Shown here in pieces: positions 24,264 through 33,867 of a stretch of DNA of 64,000 nucleotides. The DNA lies in contig DASVRW010000002.1 of assembly GCA_036388415.1 (NCBI GenBank), forward strand, positions 124,001 through 188,000. The letters run 5' to 3'. A program made the translations under genes and the position numbers. Position 1 is the stretch's first letter. The number at the start of each line of letters is the position of its first letter. The notes under the pieces were generated by a model. The model worked only from the letters and a program-made list of their open reading frames with translations, had not been told where the DNA came from and searched no databases. The stretch comes from Candidatus Saccharimonadales bacterium (GTDB taxonomy: Bacteria > Patescibacteriota > Saccharimonadia > Saccharimonadales > UBA4665).

Positions 24264-25190
24264 TTACAGCCAGCGCTTGCGGTGGAACAGCCAAACTGCG
24301 GCTAACATTAGGCCGGCTATAATTAGCAGGACGTACAGGAAGGCGTGGCCCTGGTCGGCTAACGGTATTGGCACATTCATGCCGAACAGTCCACCAATGA
24401 TCGTCGGTATGGTTAGAAAGATGGCGATGCTGGTCAGGCGTTTGAAGGTGTTGTTCAGGTTGTTGGTGGCGATGGCGTCATAGGCTTGGCGGATGTTGGT
24501 GAGCGTCCGCAGCCGGGATTTGGTCAGCTCGATAAGCTCGTTGGTGCCAAGCCGCAAGTCCTCGATCATTTCCTTGTCGTCTTCTGACAGGCGCAGGTAT
24601 TTGGTGCTGCTCAGTGCCGCCAGCAATATGCCTTGCGGCTGCAGCGCGGCGATAAATTCGTTGAGGTCTTCTTCGAGCTCGATGATGCCGACAAAGGCGC
24701 GGTTACTGATCTGCGATTGTCGCAACTGAGCGCGGATTCTGAGAATCTGCTTGGAGACTTTATTGATCTGTTTCTCGTAGGAAATGTTGACTGCTTCCAT
24801 GATTTGGACCAGCAAGTGGGCCTTTTGAGCCGTGTTGACTTCCATTTTGCCGTTTGTGAAATTTGCCAGCAGATTGTTATCAGTTCGCATGACGGTAATC
24901 AAGTGATCGGCAGTCGCGATCAGTAGCAACGGTTCAGTCGCGATTTCTTTGCCTTCGGGATAGCAATAACGTGTGTACACGTACACGCTGCTGCCGTCTT
25001 TTTCGACACGCGGCGCTTCGTAGATATCGACGGCGTCGGCCAGCAGGTCACGGTCGAGGCCATAGGCTTCAGCCAGCACATCCAGCTCGGCCTCGTCTGG
25101 CCCCATGACGGCAATCCAGGCGCCCTGCCTTGGCTCTGGGAGCAGCTCTATAGTGCCTTGCTCGGCCGTGTTGTAGTAGATACTGGTCAT
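24264..25190 (-). CDS. corA: CorA-family Mg2+/divalent cation channel
   Basis: 308 residues. A large N-terminal cytoplasmic domain and long helices precede two C-terminal membrane helices. The GMN selectivity motif (LFGMNVPIPL) ends the first, and the protein closes with the basic HRKRWL. The family works as a homopentamer that passes Mg2+ or Co2+. TACAAT sits 6 nt before the ATG with no SD, indicating a leaderless message. Confidence 0.93.
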   Translation of the reverse strand: MTSIYYNTAEQGTIELLPEPRQGAWIAVMGPDEAELDVLAEAYGLDRDLLADAVDIYEAPRVEKDGSSVYVYTRYCYPEGKEIATEPLLLIATADHLITVMRTDNNLLANFTNGKMEVNTAQKAHLLVQIMEAVNISYEKQINKVSKQILRIRAQLRQSQISNRAFVGIIELEEDLNEFIAALQPQGILLAALSSTKYLRLSEDDKEMIEDLRLGTNELIELTKSRLRTLTNIRQAYDAIATNNLNNTFKRLTSIAIFLTIPTIIGGLFGMNVPIPLADQGHAFLYVLLIIAGLMLAAVWLFHRKRWL

Positions 25191-25309
25191 ACTATTATTG
25201 TACCTGAAATATAAGCGTAAGCAGCATGTCTATATGGGGCTTACGCGCTGTGTTTATGTAATTGGAGTAATTTGCTGGGCGTGCTTGCGCTTAGAGGGCT
25301 ATTTAGGGG

Positions 25310-27142
25310 CTACTTAGCGCGTTTTCTTTTATTAGGATCGAGTTCGCGTTTGCGCAGCCGTAGACTCTTGGGCGTGACTTCCAATAGTTCGTCGTTTTCA
25401 ATAAAATCGAGGCACTGCTCAAGGCTAAAGATGGTCGGCGGTGTCAGCTGGACGACGCCGTCAGAGCTGGATGAGCGCATGTTGGTCAGGTGCTTTTGCT
25501 TACAGACATTGATTTCCATATCTTCTTGGCGGGTGTTGAGTCCGATGATCTGACCGGCATAGACCTTTTCTGCCGGGCCGATGAAGGTCGTACCGCGGGC
25601 TTCAGCATTTTGGAGCGCGTACGGCGTGGTGACGCCCTGCTCGAAGGAGATCAGCACACCATTGCGCAGTTGCTGTAATGCACTGCCAAGCGGCTGGTAG
25701 CCGGTGACCAGGCTGTTCATGACGATGGTGCCTTTGGTACCGGTCATCAGGATGTTGCGGAGACCGATGAGTGCCCGGGTCGGCAGTTCATAGACTAATT
25801 TCGTGACGCCTTTGGGGCTGGCAAACTGTTCGATTAGTGTCGCCCGGCGCTGGCCGAGTTCCATCTGGACTGTGCCGACGTGTTCAGCCGGGACTTCGAT
25901 AATAACTTCTTCGAGTGGCTCTTTGGTGACGCCGTCTTTTTCGTCGACGATTGTAACGACCTGCGGGCGGCCGACTTCGAATTCGAAGCCTTCGCGGCGC
26001 ATGGTTTCGATCAGGACAGACAGGTGCAGTTCGCCCCGGCCGGAGACCTTGAAGCCGATGCCTTCGTCTTCGACGCGGAGGCCGACATTGGTCTCGAGTT
26101 CCTTCTGCAGGCGGTCGCTGATTTGACGGCTGGTATTGAATTCCGCTTCCTGCCCCTTGAACGGACTGGTGTTGGGCCCGAGATAGATCTGGAGCGTTGG
26201 TGCTTCCACTTCTAGTACTGGCAGCGCTTCTGGTTGTTCAGCGTCAGCGACGGTTTCGCCGATCTGGGCATTGCCGACGCCAGTCAGCTGAACGATATCT
26301 CCGGCGACACCTTCTGGTACTTCAAATTTGCTGACGCCGTGGCTCATGAATACCAGTTCGACCTTGGATTTGCTGAATGTGCCGTCTTTCTTGCAGAGAG
26401 TGACTTGGTCGCCGCCTTTGATGCGTCCACGGGAGATTCGGCCGATGGCGTATTTACCCTTGTAGGTGTCCCAAGCAAGTGCTGTAACGAGCATCTGGAA
26501 TGGCTTGTCGAGTTCGACGGAGGGAGCTGGAATGTCATTAATAATAGCCTGGAAAATCGCTTCGAGGTCACCATCTTCATCTGGATGGGCTGGCGGTGTG
26601 GTCCAGGCTTTGCCGGCGCGGCCGATAGCGTAATAGACTGGGTAGTGCAATTGGTCTTCATGAACGGCCAGCTCCAAGAATAAATCTGCCAGTTCGTTCT
26701 CGACTTCTTTGATGCGGGAGCCGTCTTTGTCGATCTTGTTGATAACGACGATTGGCTTCAGGCCGTTGGCAAGTGCCTTGGTCAGAACGAATTTGGTCTG
26801 TGGCATCGGACCTTCCTGGGCGTCGACGATCAGCAGACAGCCATCGGCCAGATTCAGCGTGCGCTCGACTTCCCCGCTGAAGTCAGCGTGACCTGGAGTA
26901 TCAATGATATTGATACGGTAGTCACCGTGCTGGACGGCAGTTACCTTGGCAGTAATCGTAATACCCCGTTCACGCTCCTGGTCTCCAGAATCCATGATGA
27001 GGTCTTGCTTCATCTCGGCCTGGTTGTCGCGGAACGTCTGCGATTGCTTGAGGAGGCCATCAACCAGCGTTGTCTTGCCGTGGTCAACGTGCGCGATAAT
27101 CGCGACATTACGAATCTTGGTTGGGTCTTGCATCTGGGCCAT
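25310..27142 (-). CDS. typA: Ribosome-binding GTPase TypA/BipA
   Basis: 610 residues, the full family length. G motifs are [12 protein letters not shown] (G1), RGITI (G2), DTPGHADF (G3), NKID (G4) and an SAxG-equivalent region. Domains II, III and V and the TypA-specific C-terminal domain follow (VFQ-type replaced by [15 protein letters not shown]), ending in a basic tail ([14 protein letters not shown]). This translational GTPase binds the ribosome and supports 50S assembly under stress or cold. Confidence 0.96.
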   Translation of the reverse strand: MAQMQDPTKIRNVAIIAHVDHGKTTLVDGLLKQSQTFRDNQAEMKQDLIMDSGDQERERGITITAKVTAVQHGDYRINIIDTPGHADFSGEVERTLNLADGCLLIVDAQEGPMPQTKFVLTKALANGLKPIVVINKIDKDGSRIKEVENELADLFLELAVHEDQLHYPVYYAIGRAGKAWTTPPAHPDEDGDLEAIFQAIINDIPAPSVELDKPFQMLVTALAWDTYKGKYAIGRISRGRIKGGDQVTLCKKDGTFSKSKVELVFMSHGVSKFEVPEGVAGDIVQLTGVGNAQIGETVADAEQPEALPVLEVEAPTLQIYLGPNTSPFKGQEAEFNTSRQISDRLQKELETNVGLRVEDEGIGFKVSGRGELHLSVLIETMRREGFEFEVGRPQVVTIVDEKDGVTKEPLEEVIIEVPAEHVGTVQMELGQRRATLIEQFASPKGVTKLVYELPTRALIGLRNILMTGTKGTIVMNSLVTGYQPLGSALQQLRNGVLISFEQGVTTPYALQNAEARGTTFIGPAEKVYAGQIIGLNTRQEDMEINVCKQKHLTNMRSSSSDGVVQLTPPTIFSLEQCLDFIENDELLEVTPKSLRLRKRELDPNKRKRAK

Positions 27143-27382
27143 ATAAATTACCTATCTCAATACTATTATCTTATTGCTTAATAAAAGACGCCCGCGTCTA
27201 CCGGTCCATACGTATTGTCGGTACCGCTATCATCGGAGTAACGCGCGGAGCGTTGTATCTTGTCAGCATTATGACATAAGCAACATATTTTTTCAAGACC
27301 GGGATATAATTTTGCGATTGGAGTACTATGTATACCGGAAATTGCGATAATAAATGTATTGTCAGCCTGTTTGTTTATCGGT

Positions 27383-27411
27383 TTGTCAATTATATAGTAA
27401 TGATATATAAT
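27383..27411 (+). promoter_or_regulatory. Promoter for the second GH3-like gene
   Basis: TTGTCA (27383-27388), 17 bp, then TATAAT (27406-27411). The ATG is 10 nt later, so the leader would be only about 4 nt. Confidence 0.7.
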
Positions 27412-27421
27412 TCAAATAATT

Positions 27422-29215
27422 ATGACGACAGACGGTTCTAATCCTAATAATTCTCACACCGGTAAAGACTGGTGGGAGATGGGTGGGGGTATGTTTGTCC
27501 CAACTGATGCCGGATCACCGGCGCCGCCTGAAGCACAACCACCTGGATCACGGCCGCCTGCCCCGCCCCAGCAAAGTGGCTCAGCTCAGCCTTCTGTATT
27601 CCCGTTCGGCTCAGCAGTAAAGCCGCGCCCGGGACAGCCGCAGCCGCAGATTAGACTTCGCGTAGTTCCAGATCGGACACCGCCCCGCCCCATGCCACCG
27701 ACCAACCCAGTCGCTCCTTCAGTCGCTTCGAGGGAAACAGGCGCGGGTTTTCTCGATGAATATGCAGAACCGGACGACGGCAATGAACGACGCAAGAGTG
27801 ATCGTCCAGCAAAAATTCTTGGCGCTATAACATTACTTGTCATTGCGCCGTCAATCGGTATCTATGCATCTGGATATAGTGATGAAGTGATAAGATACGG
27901 CAAAAACTTTGTAGGCTACGTGTCTGATTCGCAACCCGACGGCAAGACTAGTACGGGCAATCCACAGACAGTGACTCCGACGGTCCCGCCGAGCCCATCG
28001 CCGACGCTAACTGAACCGGCCGCCATACTGACGCCACTGGAATGCGTGCAGAAAACACCGGTAGCTCAGCAAGTAGAATCCCGAACTATGATCCGAATCA
28101 CTGGCGACGGTCTGCCGGCTGTTGCCAAAGAGCTGCAAGATCATCGTATCGGATTTGTATCGTTATCGACAATGCCACAGGACCTGACACAAATCAAAGC
28201 CTTCAAAAATATTATGTCCAATTCAACCGTCGTATTGCTGGAAGAAAAAGCTGTTGTCTATGGAGCGGTGCCACTAGAAACGCCAGCTCAAACACCCGCT
28301 CCGACAGCAGCTAACACGTCGTCGCCAACAGCGTCAGCGACAGTCGAGGCAACACCTGCCCCAACCGAATCACCTGCAGTTCCGGCTGCGACCGAGACTG
28401 CAGTCCCAACGACTGCGCCAACTGATGCGTCCACTGAATCAGCACCAGCGCCGACTGATTCAGCTACAAATATAGACTTGGCTGCGGCTGCCTCAGCGGC
28501 TGAGAAGCGAGCGACCGAACTCCGCAGCCAGGGTATAGACGGCGTCGTCGTCAATTGGGCAGATCTGCGCCAGGTGAAGGATGCAAATACTTCAATCAAT
28601 GATCCGGCGGCTCTGGCAGAATACGCCAAGGTGTACGCCTTGGCATACCGGCAGGCTGGAATGAAATATGTTATTACTGAAGGTTTCACAGATAGTGAAA
28701 CACCAGAAGACGTCACACAGGACATGCAAACAACCTATAAATTGCCTGGATTTTTTGACACAGAAACAAGCGTTAATGGTTCGGGTATTGATGATCAGGT
28801 CGTACCTGCCTTGTCAGATAATAACTCAAATGAGAAAGATTCGAATGTTTACTCGGTGCTGCGAGAACACACCGGGGATGATATCCCATTATTCTCAGAT
28901 CCTATGTCCAAACAATCACTTGGTGAAAAACTTAGCAACGGCGTGCTGGACGTCTATCGGAGTGGTGCCGATGTAGTCAAGCTTCAGAACCGCGATGGAT
29001 CTGAAATTACTAGTGCGGACATCACAAGCATTAGTAAAGCGGTATTACAGGCCGTCGATGATAGTCGAGACTTCGAGATTGCACTAGACACGGCGACACT
29101 ACGTGTCATGAAGAACGGCAATATCGATCCGTGCGGTAACCTGCCGCAGGCTACGCCGAACGTTACTCCAGCTCCAGCGCCAACGGAAACCATGGCAACA
29201 CCAACTCCTTCATAG
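27422..29215 (+). CDS. Membrane-anchored Pro/Thr-rich protein with degenerate GH3-like fold
   Basis: 597 residues. A cytoplasmic Pro-rich N-terminus of about 130 residues is followed by one membrane helix (ILGAITLLVIAPSIGIYASG), a Thr/Pro linker, and then an external domain split by an Ala/Thr/Pro-rich insertion (about residues 285-350). The order MIRITGDGL, HRIGFVSLST, SQGIDGVVVNWADL, AGMKYVITEGF, GADVVKLQNRDG parallels the protein at 5672-6979 and the GH3/NagZ barrel. The KHFPGHG and nucleophile motifs are missing, so it is probably a binding protein rather than an enzyme. Confidence 0.6.
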   Translation: MTTDGSNPNNSHTGKDWWEMGGGMFVPTDAGSPAPPEAQPPGSRPPAPPQQSGSAQPSVFPFGSAVKPRPGQPQPQIRLRVVPDRTPPRPMPPTNPVAPSVASRETGAGFLDEYAEPDDGNERRKSDRPAKILGAITLLVIAPSIGIYASGYSDEVIRYGKNFVGYVSDSQPDGKTSTGNPQTVTPTVPPSPSPTLTEPAAILTPLECVQKTPVAQQVESRTMIRITGDGLPAVAKELQDHRIGFVSLSTMPQDLTQIKAFKNIMSNSTVVLLEEKAVVYGAVPLETPAQTPAPTAANTSSPTASATVEATPAPTESPAVPAATETAVPTTAPTDASTESAPAPTDSATNIDLAAAASAAEKRATELRSQGIDGVVVNWADLRQVKDANTSINDPAALAEYAKVYALAYRQAGMKYVITEGFTDSETPEDVTQDMQTTYKLPGFFDTETSVNGSGIDDQVVPALSDNNSNEKDSNVYSVLREHTGDDIPLFSDPMSKQSLGEKLSNGVLDVYRSGADVVKLQNRDGSEITSADITSISKAVLQAVDDSRDFEIALDTATLRVMKNGNIDPCGNLPQATPNVTPAPAPTETMATPTPS

Positions 29216-29326
29216 GTGAGCTTTCATAGTGCTTCCAAGCGCATTTGTTTAGCTACACAGATAAAATGCTATCACAAAATTGGTGTAGCATTAATTTCAT
29301 GCGCTGTATTTCTGTGTAGATTCTTG

Positions 29327-29367
29327 TGGTGCACTGAACACTTTACTTTCAATGCACCATTATTTTG
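29327..29367. terminator. Hairpin between convergent genes
   Basis: TGGTGCACTGAA (29327-29338) and TTCAATGCACCA (29348-29359) form a 12-bp stem with one mismatch and a 9-nt loop, followed by TTATTTT. It lies between converging genes and can act for the plus strand, possibly both. Confidence 0.65.
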
Positions 29368-29389
29368 TAAACACACCACTGTTCTATTA

Positions 29390-32300
29390 TTAGTCTTTAG
29401 GTGACCAGTGCCAAGATTCGTGGATGTATTGCTTGAAGCCAAATTTTGCTCCATTTTCATTCAGCCATCGCCAGCCTTTATGGTCCGGTGCAACACATTT
29501 GCCGTCGTGCAGGTGGGCGCCTCGACAGTTACCGGAGCGACCACGGTTAGTATCTTTAAAGTCGATTGCTTCGCCGTTTTGGTGCTCGGAATGGCCAGGT
29601 TGCGCAACGTATTTGTTAGCGCCCGGTCTTCCTTTTATGCAGGCAGTGGTCGGACATAGATCTATTTGGTGCTGATTAGTCCGGTACGAGCTAGTAGCTT
29701 GTAGATTGACGCCGTCTGCTTTGGCGGCCGCTACCATATCGACGAGATTCTTTGAGTATTTTGCCAGGATGAGCGCGTTGCCTTCTGCGCCGCGTACGTA
29801 ATATTTATTGCCGGGAGTACTTTCAGAGCCGCTACTTGGCAAGCCGACAACTGCACATAACTCAGTTTTACTGGCTTTACCATTAGTGTACACTTTGTGA
29901 ATACCGACCGATACCGAGCCAACGGCGCATGCGCCACCGCCATCATCATTCGTATCGGGCTTAGCATCACGGTCCTTGTTTTCATTGCCATTCGGGGGGG
30001 TGACGGCTTTAGGTTCTTCGGCCTTCTTCTCATCTACCGGGGCTGGCGGAGGAGTGACAGGCGGTGGCGTTTCGACAGTCGGACCTTCGACGAGTACATC
30101 TCCCTCCGTAGATTCAATGATATCGAGAGAACTCTGATCACGCGGTTGTTCATCCGGTACTGTCTCGCTGTCTAGTACGTTGTCAGGAATGGTTATGCTC
30201 GATTGAGAAGGTTCTACATATAAAGCTGGATTGAGGACAAGATCTGTATCGTCTGTGTTGGAATTTCCCGGATCTTGAATCTCTGGATCGGGTGTTGCTG
30301 GTGCTTCTGTCGTTGGAGCCTCGGATGCAGGGCCTTCAACGGCAGGAATGTCGATGAAGGTGTCGGGCACAGTTGCGACCGCTCTGAGGCTATCAAAGAG
30401 TCCGTTGATGGCTGCTGTAGCGGGATCTATTGTAATAGGTACTGGAGCTGGGGCAGCCTCGGGAGTAATCGGGGCTGGTGGTGTCACGGGTGGCGTAGCA
30501 ACCGCGCCGTTACCGGATTTCAGACCATTTTCCAAGGCTTCAAGTGCATTGTATACCTCGCCCATACTAACGTGCGCGCTGTTGAGGCCATCGCCGGCGT
30601 AGAAACTACGGCTTGGCCGCGACCCAGTCATTTTGGGGAGAGACGCCCATTCTTGAGCAAGGTTAGCGGCAAATTCTCGTCGGCTCAGACGGCCTTCCGC
30701 ATACTCGCGTAGACCACGCCGCTCCAGTAGCTTGATTGCAAGCCGGTCCTGCAATTGGGCATCGAACTTTTCATTCATGTCCACATCGAGGTCTATGATT
30801 AATCCGCGTAATGTCCCCTGAATGAACTGGTATTTACCGACAGCGCTACTGGGGCTTCCGTTTTTAACATATGCTTTTTGCCAGGATAAAACCTGTCGCA
30901 CGCTCATCTCGGTAAATTCTTTACTCGTGTTGTCTCCATTCCCGTAGTAAGCGTTGTAATTACCACCGCTTTCGCCTTTTGCGATGACATTTAGCAGCGG
31001 TGTGTATGCAGCGAGATTACGGAGGCGATCGTTACGTTCAGGAGCTTTTGCTTGGTTTGGTGCTTGTATCGGCGGCCGGACTGCTGCCGGTGGTGCGACT
31101 GACGGCTTTTGTAGTACGGCAGGTGCAAATAATACCGATGACTCCATCGGTGGTGCGAAGTCTGGCGATTGGGTGGCAGCCGCCAGAATATTTTGTATAC
31201 TGGTCGGTAATTGGCCTGTCAGCGAGCTGGTTTCGGTTCCAGCCAATACCGAGGACAAATCTAATTTAAATGATGATTCAGCAGATTGTGTGGTTCTCAC
31301 TGCTGCCGCTGCGCCTTCGGGATGTATCACTCCAAGCGCAATCGCACCAGCTACTGCGCTAGCTGCTACGGCCGGCCTGCTGACATCGGCGACGCGGCGG
31401 GTTGCGTCGCCACCTGCCTCTACAACTCGACGTTTAAATACCTGGCCTTCGACGAGGACTGCTCGTCCGCTTTCCTGCCATTTCTCTAAAGTGGCCGGGC
31501 GTATGTCTGGCATTTCAAGAGGTGGGTATTCAAACGTCATTGCATTGTACAGTGGGGCTGTCAGCATTTTGGTCAGATCGTGTGCCGGGGCAGCATGCTC
31601 AGCTGACCGAACTCTCCTGGGCATGAGCGCCTGGGCTGTTTCGAGTTGGTGGTGCCGGATGTCAGATAATTTTATTTCCTCGACGGTTACGTTGTCGGGA
31701 TATGTAGAACCTTTAGAACGATGCGGTATAGCGCGTCTATCGTTGGCAGCGACCGCGCTGTGGGCCAATGCCAAACAGCGAAGACGTATGTCGTCGTCTT
31801 TGGCGATCTGCGCACCTTTTCGTTCCCTGACGCGGGCAGTGACTGCCTCGTATTCCTGCATGACACTGCGCGCGAGACGAAGCTCAACTTGTGGATCCGG
31901 TGTTTGTAAGCGGGCAAGCTGTGAGTATAAACGCTCAATGCCGCCTGATTCACGGTGATGTTTTGCTGATGGTTGGCTGATGTCTTTGACTCGCCGCAGA
32001 AGCTCACCGACAATAACGGTGCTCCGCTCAGCCTGGAGCTGGGGTCGTAGTTTCTCTGCCAGCAAGTGGGTACAGTATGCAGACTGAATGTTGTACAATG
32101 CCCATTCTTTGACAGTTTTTAAATCTTCTATAGAATCTTCTACAGAACGGGATCGACCGGCGTTCCGCTTGCCCCAGCTATTTATGCGATCGATCTGTTT
32201 TGAAGTCGTCGCGCGTGTTTGACTTTGAATCTGATGTACTGTTTCGACAGAGCTCAGCTCATCGCGTATAAGACTTCCCAGGGGACTGTACATGAGGCGT

Positions 32301-32632
32301 TTCATGTTTTCATTTGCCTGATCCTTACCCCGTCGGTAGGCTTCAAGACTATTTGGGGCGACTGTTATTCCGACAAACTGAAAGCCGCCACGCTCCTTTT
32401 CGATAACTGCGGAGGTGGCCAGAGGATCAGCGCTGCTATCAACATTCAGCGCATCGACAAGGTCGGCGCTGACAACTCCTGGGAACTGCTTATCGGAGCT
32501 GTCAACACCGCGGAGCTGCTCACTAAGCCGTGTTCTGTAATCTAGAAGGGCCGGATTGTCGGCTATGCTCTCTGGCGAGGGCGTTTGTACCTCAGCGGGG
32601 CTCATACTGGCTTGGTTCCGTTTTCTGAACAC
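29390..32632 (-). CDS. Large secreted/anchored peptidoglycan hydrolase: lysozyme-like plus VanY-type D,D-carboxypeptidase
   Basis: 1080 residues, GTG start with a strong SD (AAAGGA). A helical N-terminal part of about 400 residues leads to a hydrophobic segment (VAASAVAGAIALGVIHPEG), a lysozyme-like domain near residues 540-690 (NVIAKGESGGNYNAYYG with a candidate catalytic Glu; SSAVGKYQF; QDRLAIKLLERRG), a Pro/Thr/Glu-rich linker and a C-terminal M15B peptidase (SSYRTNQHQ, GHSEHQNGEAIDF, HESWHW zinc motif). It would cut both glycan and peptide parts of the wall. It is the last gene of a five-gene envelope operon. Confidence 0.85.
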   Translation of the reverse strand: MFRKRNQASMSPAEVQTPSPESIADNPALLDYRTRLSEQLRGVDSSDKQFPGVVSADLVDALNVDSSADPLATSAVIEKERGGFQFVGITVAPNSLEAYRRGKDQANENMKRLMYSPLGSLIRDELSSVETVHQIQSQTRATTSKQIDRINSWGKRNAGRSRSVEDSIEDLKTVKEWALYNIQSAYCTHLLAEKLRPQLQAERSTVIVGELLRRVKDISQPSAKHHRESGGIERLYSQLARLQTPDPQVELRLARSVMQEYEAVTARVRERKGAQIAKDDDIRLRCLALAHSAVAANDRRAIPHRSKGSTYPDNVTVEEIKLSDIRHHQLETAQALMPRRVRSAEHAAPAHDLTKMLTAPLYNAMTFEYPPLEMPDIRPATLEKWQESGRAVLVEGQVFKRRVVEAGGDATRRVADVSRPAVAASAVAGAIALGVIHPEGAAAAVRTTQSAESSFKLDLSSVLAGTETSSLTGQLPTSIQNILAAATQSPDFAPPMESSVLFAPAVLQKPSVAPPAAVRPPIQAPNQAKAPERNDRLRNLAAYTPLLNVIAKGESGGNYNAYYGNGDNTSKEFTEMSVRQVLSWQKAYVKNGSPSSAVGKYQFIQGTLRGLIIDLDVDMNEKFDAQLQDRLAIKLLERRGLREYAEGRLSRREFAANLAQEWASLPKMTGSRPSRSFYAGDGLNSAHVSMGEVYNALEALENGLKSGNGAVATPPVTPPAPITPEAAPAPVPITIDPATAAINGLFDSLRAVATVPDTFIDIPAVEGPASEAPTTEAPATPDPEIQDPGNSNTDDTDLVLNPALYVEPSQSSITIPDNVLDSETVPDEQPRDQSSLDIIESTEGDVLVEGPTVETPPPVTPPPAPVDEKKAEEPKAVTPPNGNENKDRDAKPDTNDDGGGACAVGSVSVGIHKVYTNGKASKTELCAVVGLPSSGSESTPGNKYYVRGAEGNALILAKYSKNLVDMVAAAKADGVNLQATSSYRTNQHQIDLCPTTACIKGRPGANKYVAQPGHSEHQNGEAIDFKDTNRGRSGNCRGAHLHDGKCVAPDHKGWRWLNENGAKFGFKQYIHESWHWSPKD

Positions 32633-32727
32633 GATGTTTCCTTTCTCGACGATCCTATAATGACGATGCGATCTAATTTATTTGGCTGGGCTTATTACTA
32701 GTACGATTATGTTCACTTCTGTGCTTA

Positions 32728-33867
32728 TCACCCATCTGCCGGCGGAGTCTTACGTCCTATCGAGAGTATTTTCCCTCCCAAAGTTTTTGCGGTTGGAGCC
32801 GTGGTGGCAATGCGACGATGCTCCTGGACTGCTGGTTGTTGCCGGGCTGCGTCTAGTAATTGTTTGACTTCGTCGACGATTGACGTAGTAGTTGGGGATA
32901 ATTGTCGATCTATTTCGTCTCGAATCTGTCGCAATCTCCCAGTAATTAAACATGTACGATATTCTGCTTGCTTTAAGCTTTCTTTTAGACGATAGTACTC
33001 CCGTTTTGCGACAGCTGTATCCTCGCGGCTTTGCTGGGCCTTTTTGCCGAGAGCTGCTAATGGTTCGGTTTCCGTGAGTAAATCTGCTTTTAAACTCTCT
33101 CTTCGAGCGTATGATTGGGGCGCGAAATTGTCTTGTATATTAGCAATTGCGTCTTGAATCCTTATCGATAGATCTGAACTGGCGTTAGGGTCAGTGTCTC
33201 CCCTAACCGCGTATATTTGTAAATATTCATCAACTTCGGGGGTCTTGGAGGGCGGATCCTGTTTTGGCTCCCTCCAGACTCGGAGATATGCATCGCGTAG
33301 TACACCTAAAATCTCGCGATACTCTTTGAGTTGATGTGTTTCGGTATCAATGTCATGTGAAATACCACGAGCATGATGGCGCTTAAGTTCAATCTGAGCT
33401 TTAGTAGCGTCGTAGGTCATTTTATGCATTTTCACTTCCTGGTACGCCACCTCAACGGTCCGTCTGCAGGAAGATTGGTAATCGATAGATATCTGCAATT
33501 CGTTCCCAGCTCCCATAAGCTCGTTGCGTAGCTGTTGTATTTTTTGTCTATTTTGGATTGATCGCTCTGCGCGGGCCGCAAATACCTGTGCAAACGCTTG
33601 AGCAGCTGCTCTATCGGCTTCGTCACTCGATTCCCATCCGTCTTCAATATTCCGGGTCTGCTGATATGCGTCATTTGCTTTGGATCTCGTTCGTGAATAA
33701 TCAGGCTGCTGATTGAGCGGCTCTGGGCCGAGTCCGGCAGCGGGGTCTTGCCCGAATCGTTCGTCACGCATGGCAGGGTCTCGGGACACCGCTAGCCTAC
33801 TTGCAGCCGCGTGATCAACGGGTAAGTTATCTATGGGTAATGGTCGTGGATATTCGTTTGGTGACAT
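32728..33867 (-). CDS. Coiled-coil cytoplasmic protein, unknown
   Basis: 379 residues, mostly charged helix with heptad-like stretches (AERSIQNRQKIQQLRNEL; LKESLKQAEYRTCLITGRLR) and no membrane segment or signal peptide. The start ATG overlaps the stop of the upstream gene (TAATG), so translation is coupled. Probably an internal structural partner of the membrane proteins of the operon. No family is recognised. Confidence 0.8.
   Translation of the reverse strand: MSPNEYPRPLPIDNLPVDHAAASRLAVSRDPAMRDERFGQDPAAGLGPEPLNQQPDYSRTRSKANDAYQQTRNIEDGWESSDEADRAAAQAFAQVFAARAERSIQNRQKIQQLRNELMGAGNELQISIDYQSSCRRTVEVAYQEVKMHKMTYDATKAQIELKRHHARGISHDIDTETHQLKEYREILGVLRDAYLRVWREPKQDPPSKTPEVDEYLQIYAVRGDTDPNASSDLSIRIQDAIANIQDNFAPQSYARRESLKADLLTETEPLAALGKKAQQSREDTAVAKREYYRLKESLKQAEYRTCLITGRLRQIRDEIDRQLSPTTTSIVDEVKQLLDAARQQPAVQEHRRIATTAPTAKTLGGKILSIGRKTPPADG

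Noticed and set aside
30984-31958. 324-residue plus-strand frame inside the large hydrolase gene
   Set aside because: Ser/Ala/Arg-rich composition typical of an antisense shadow; the minus strand encodes recognisable domains throughout.
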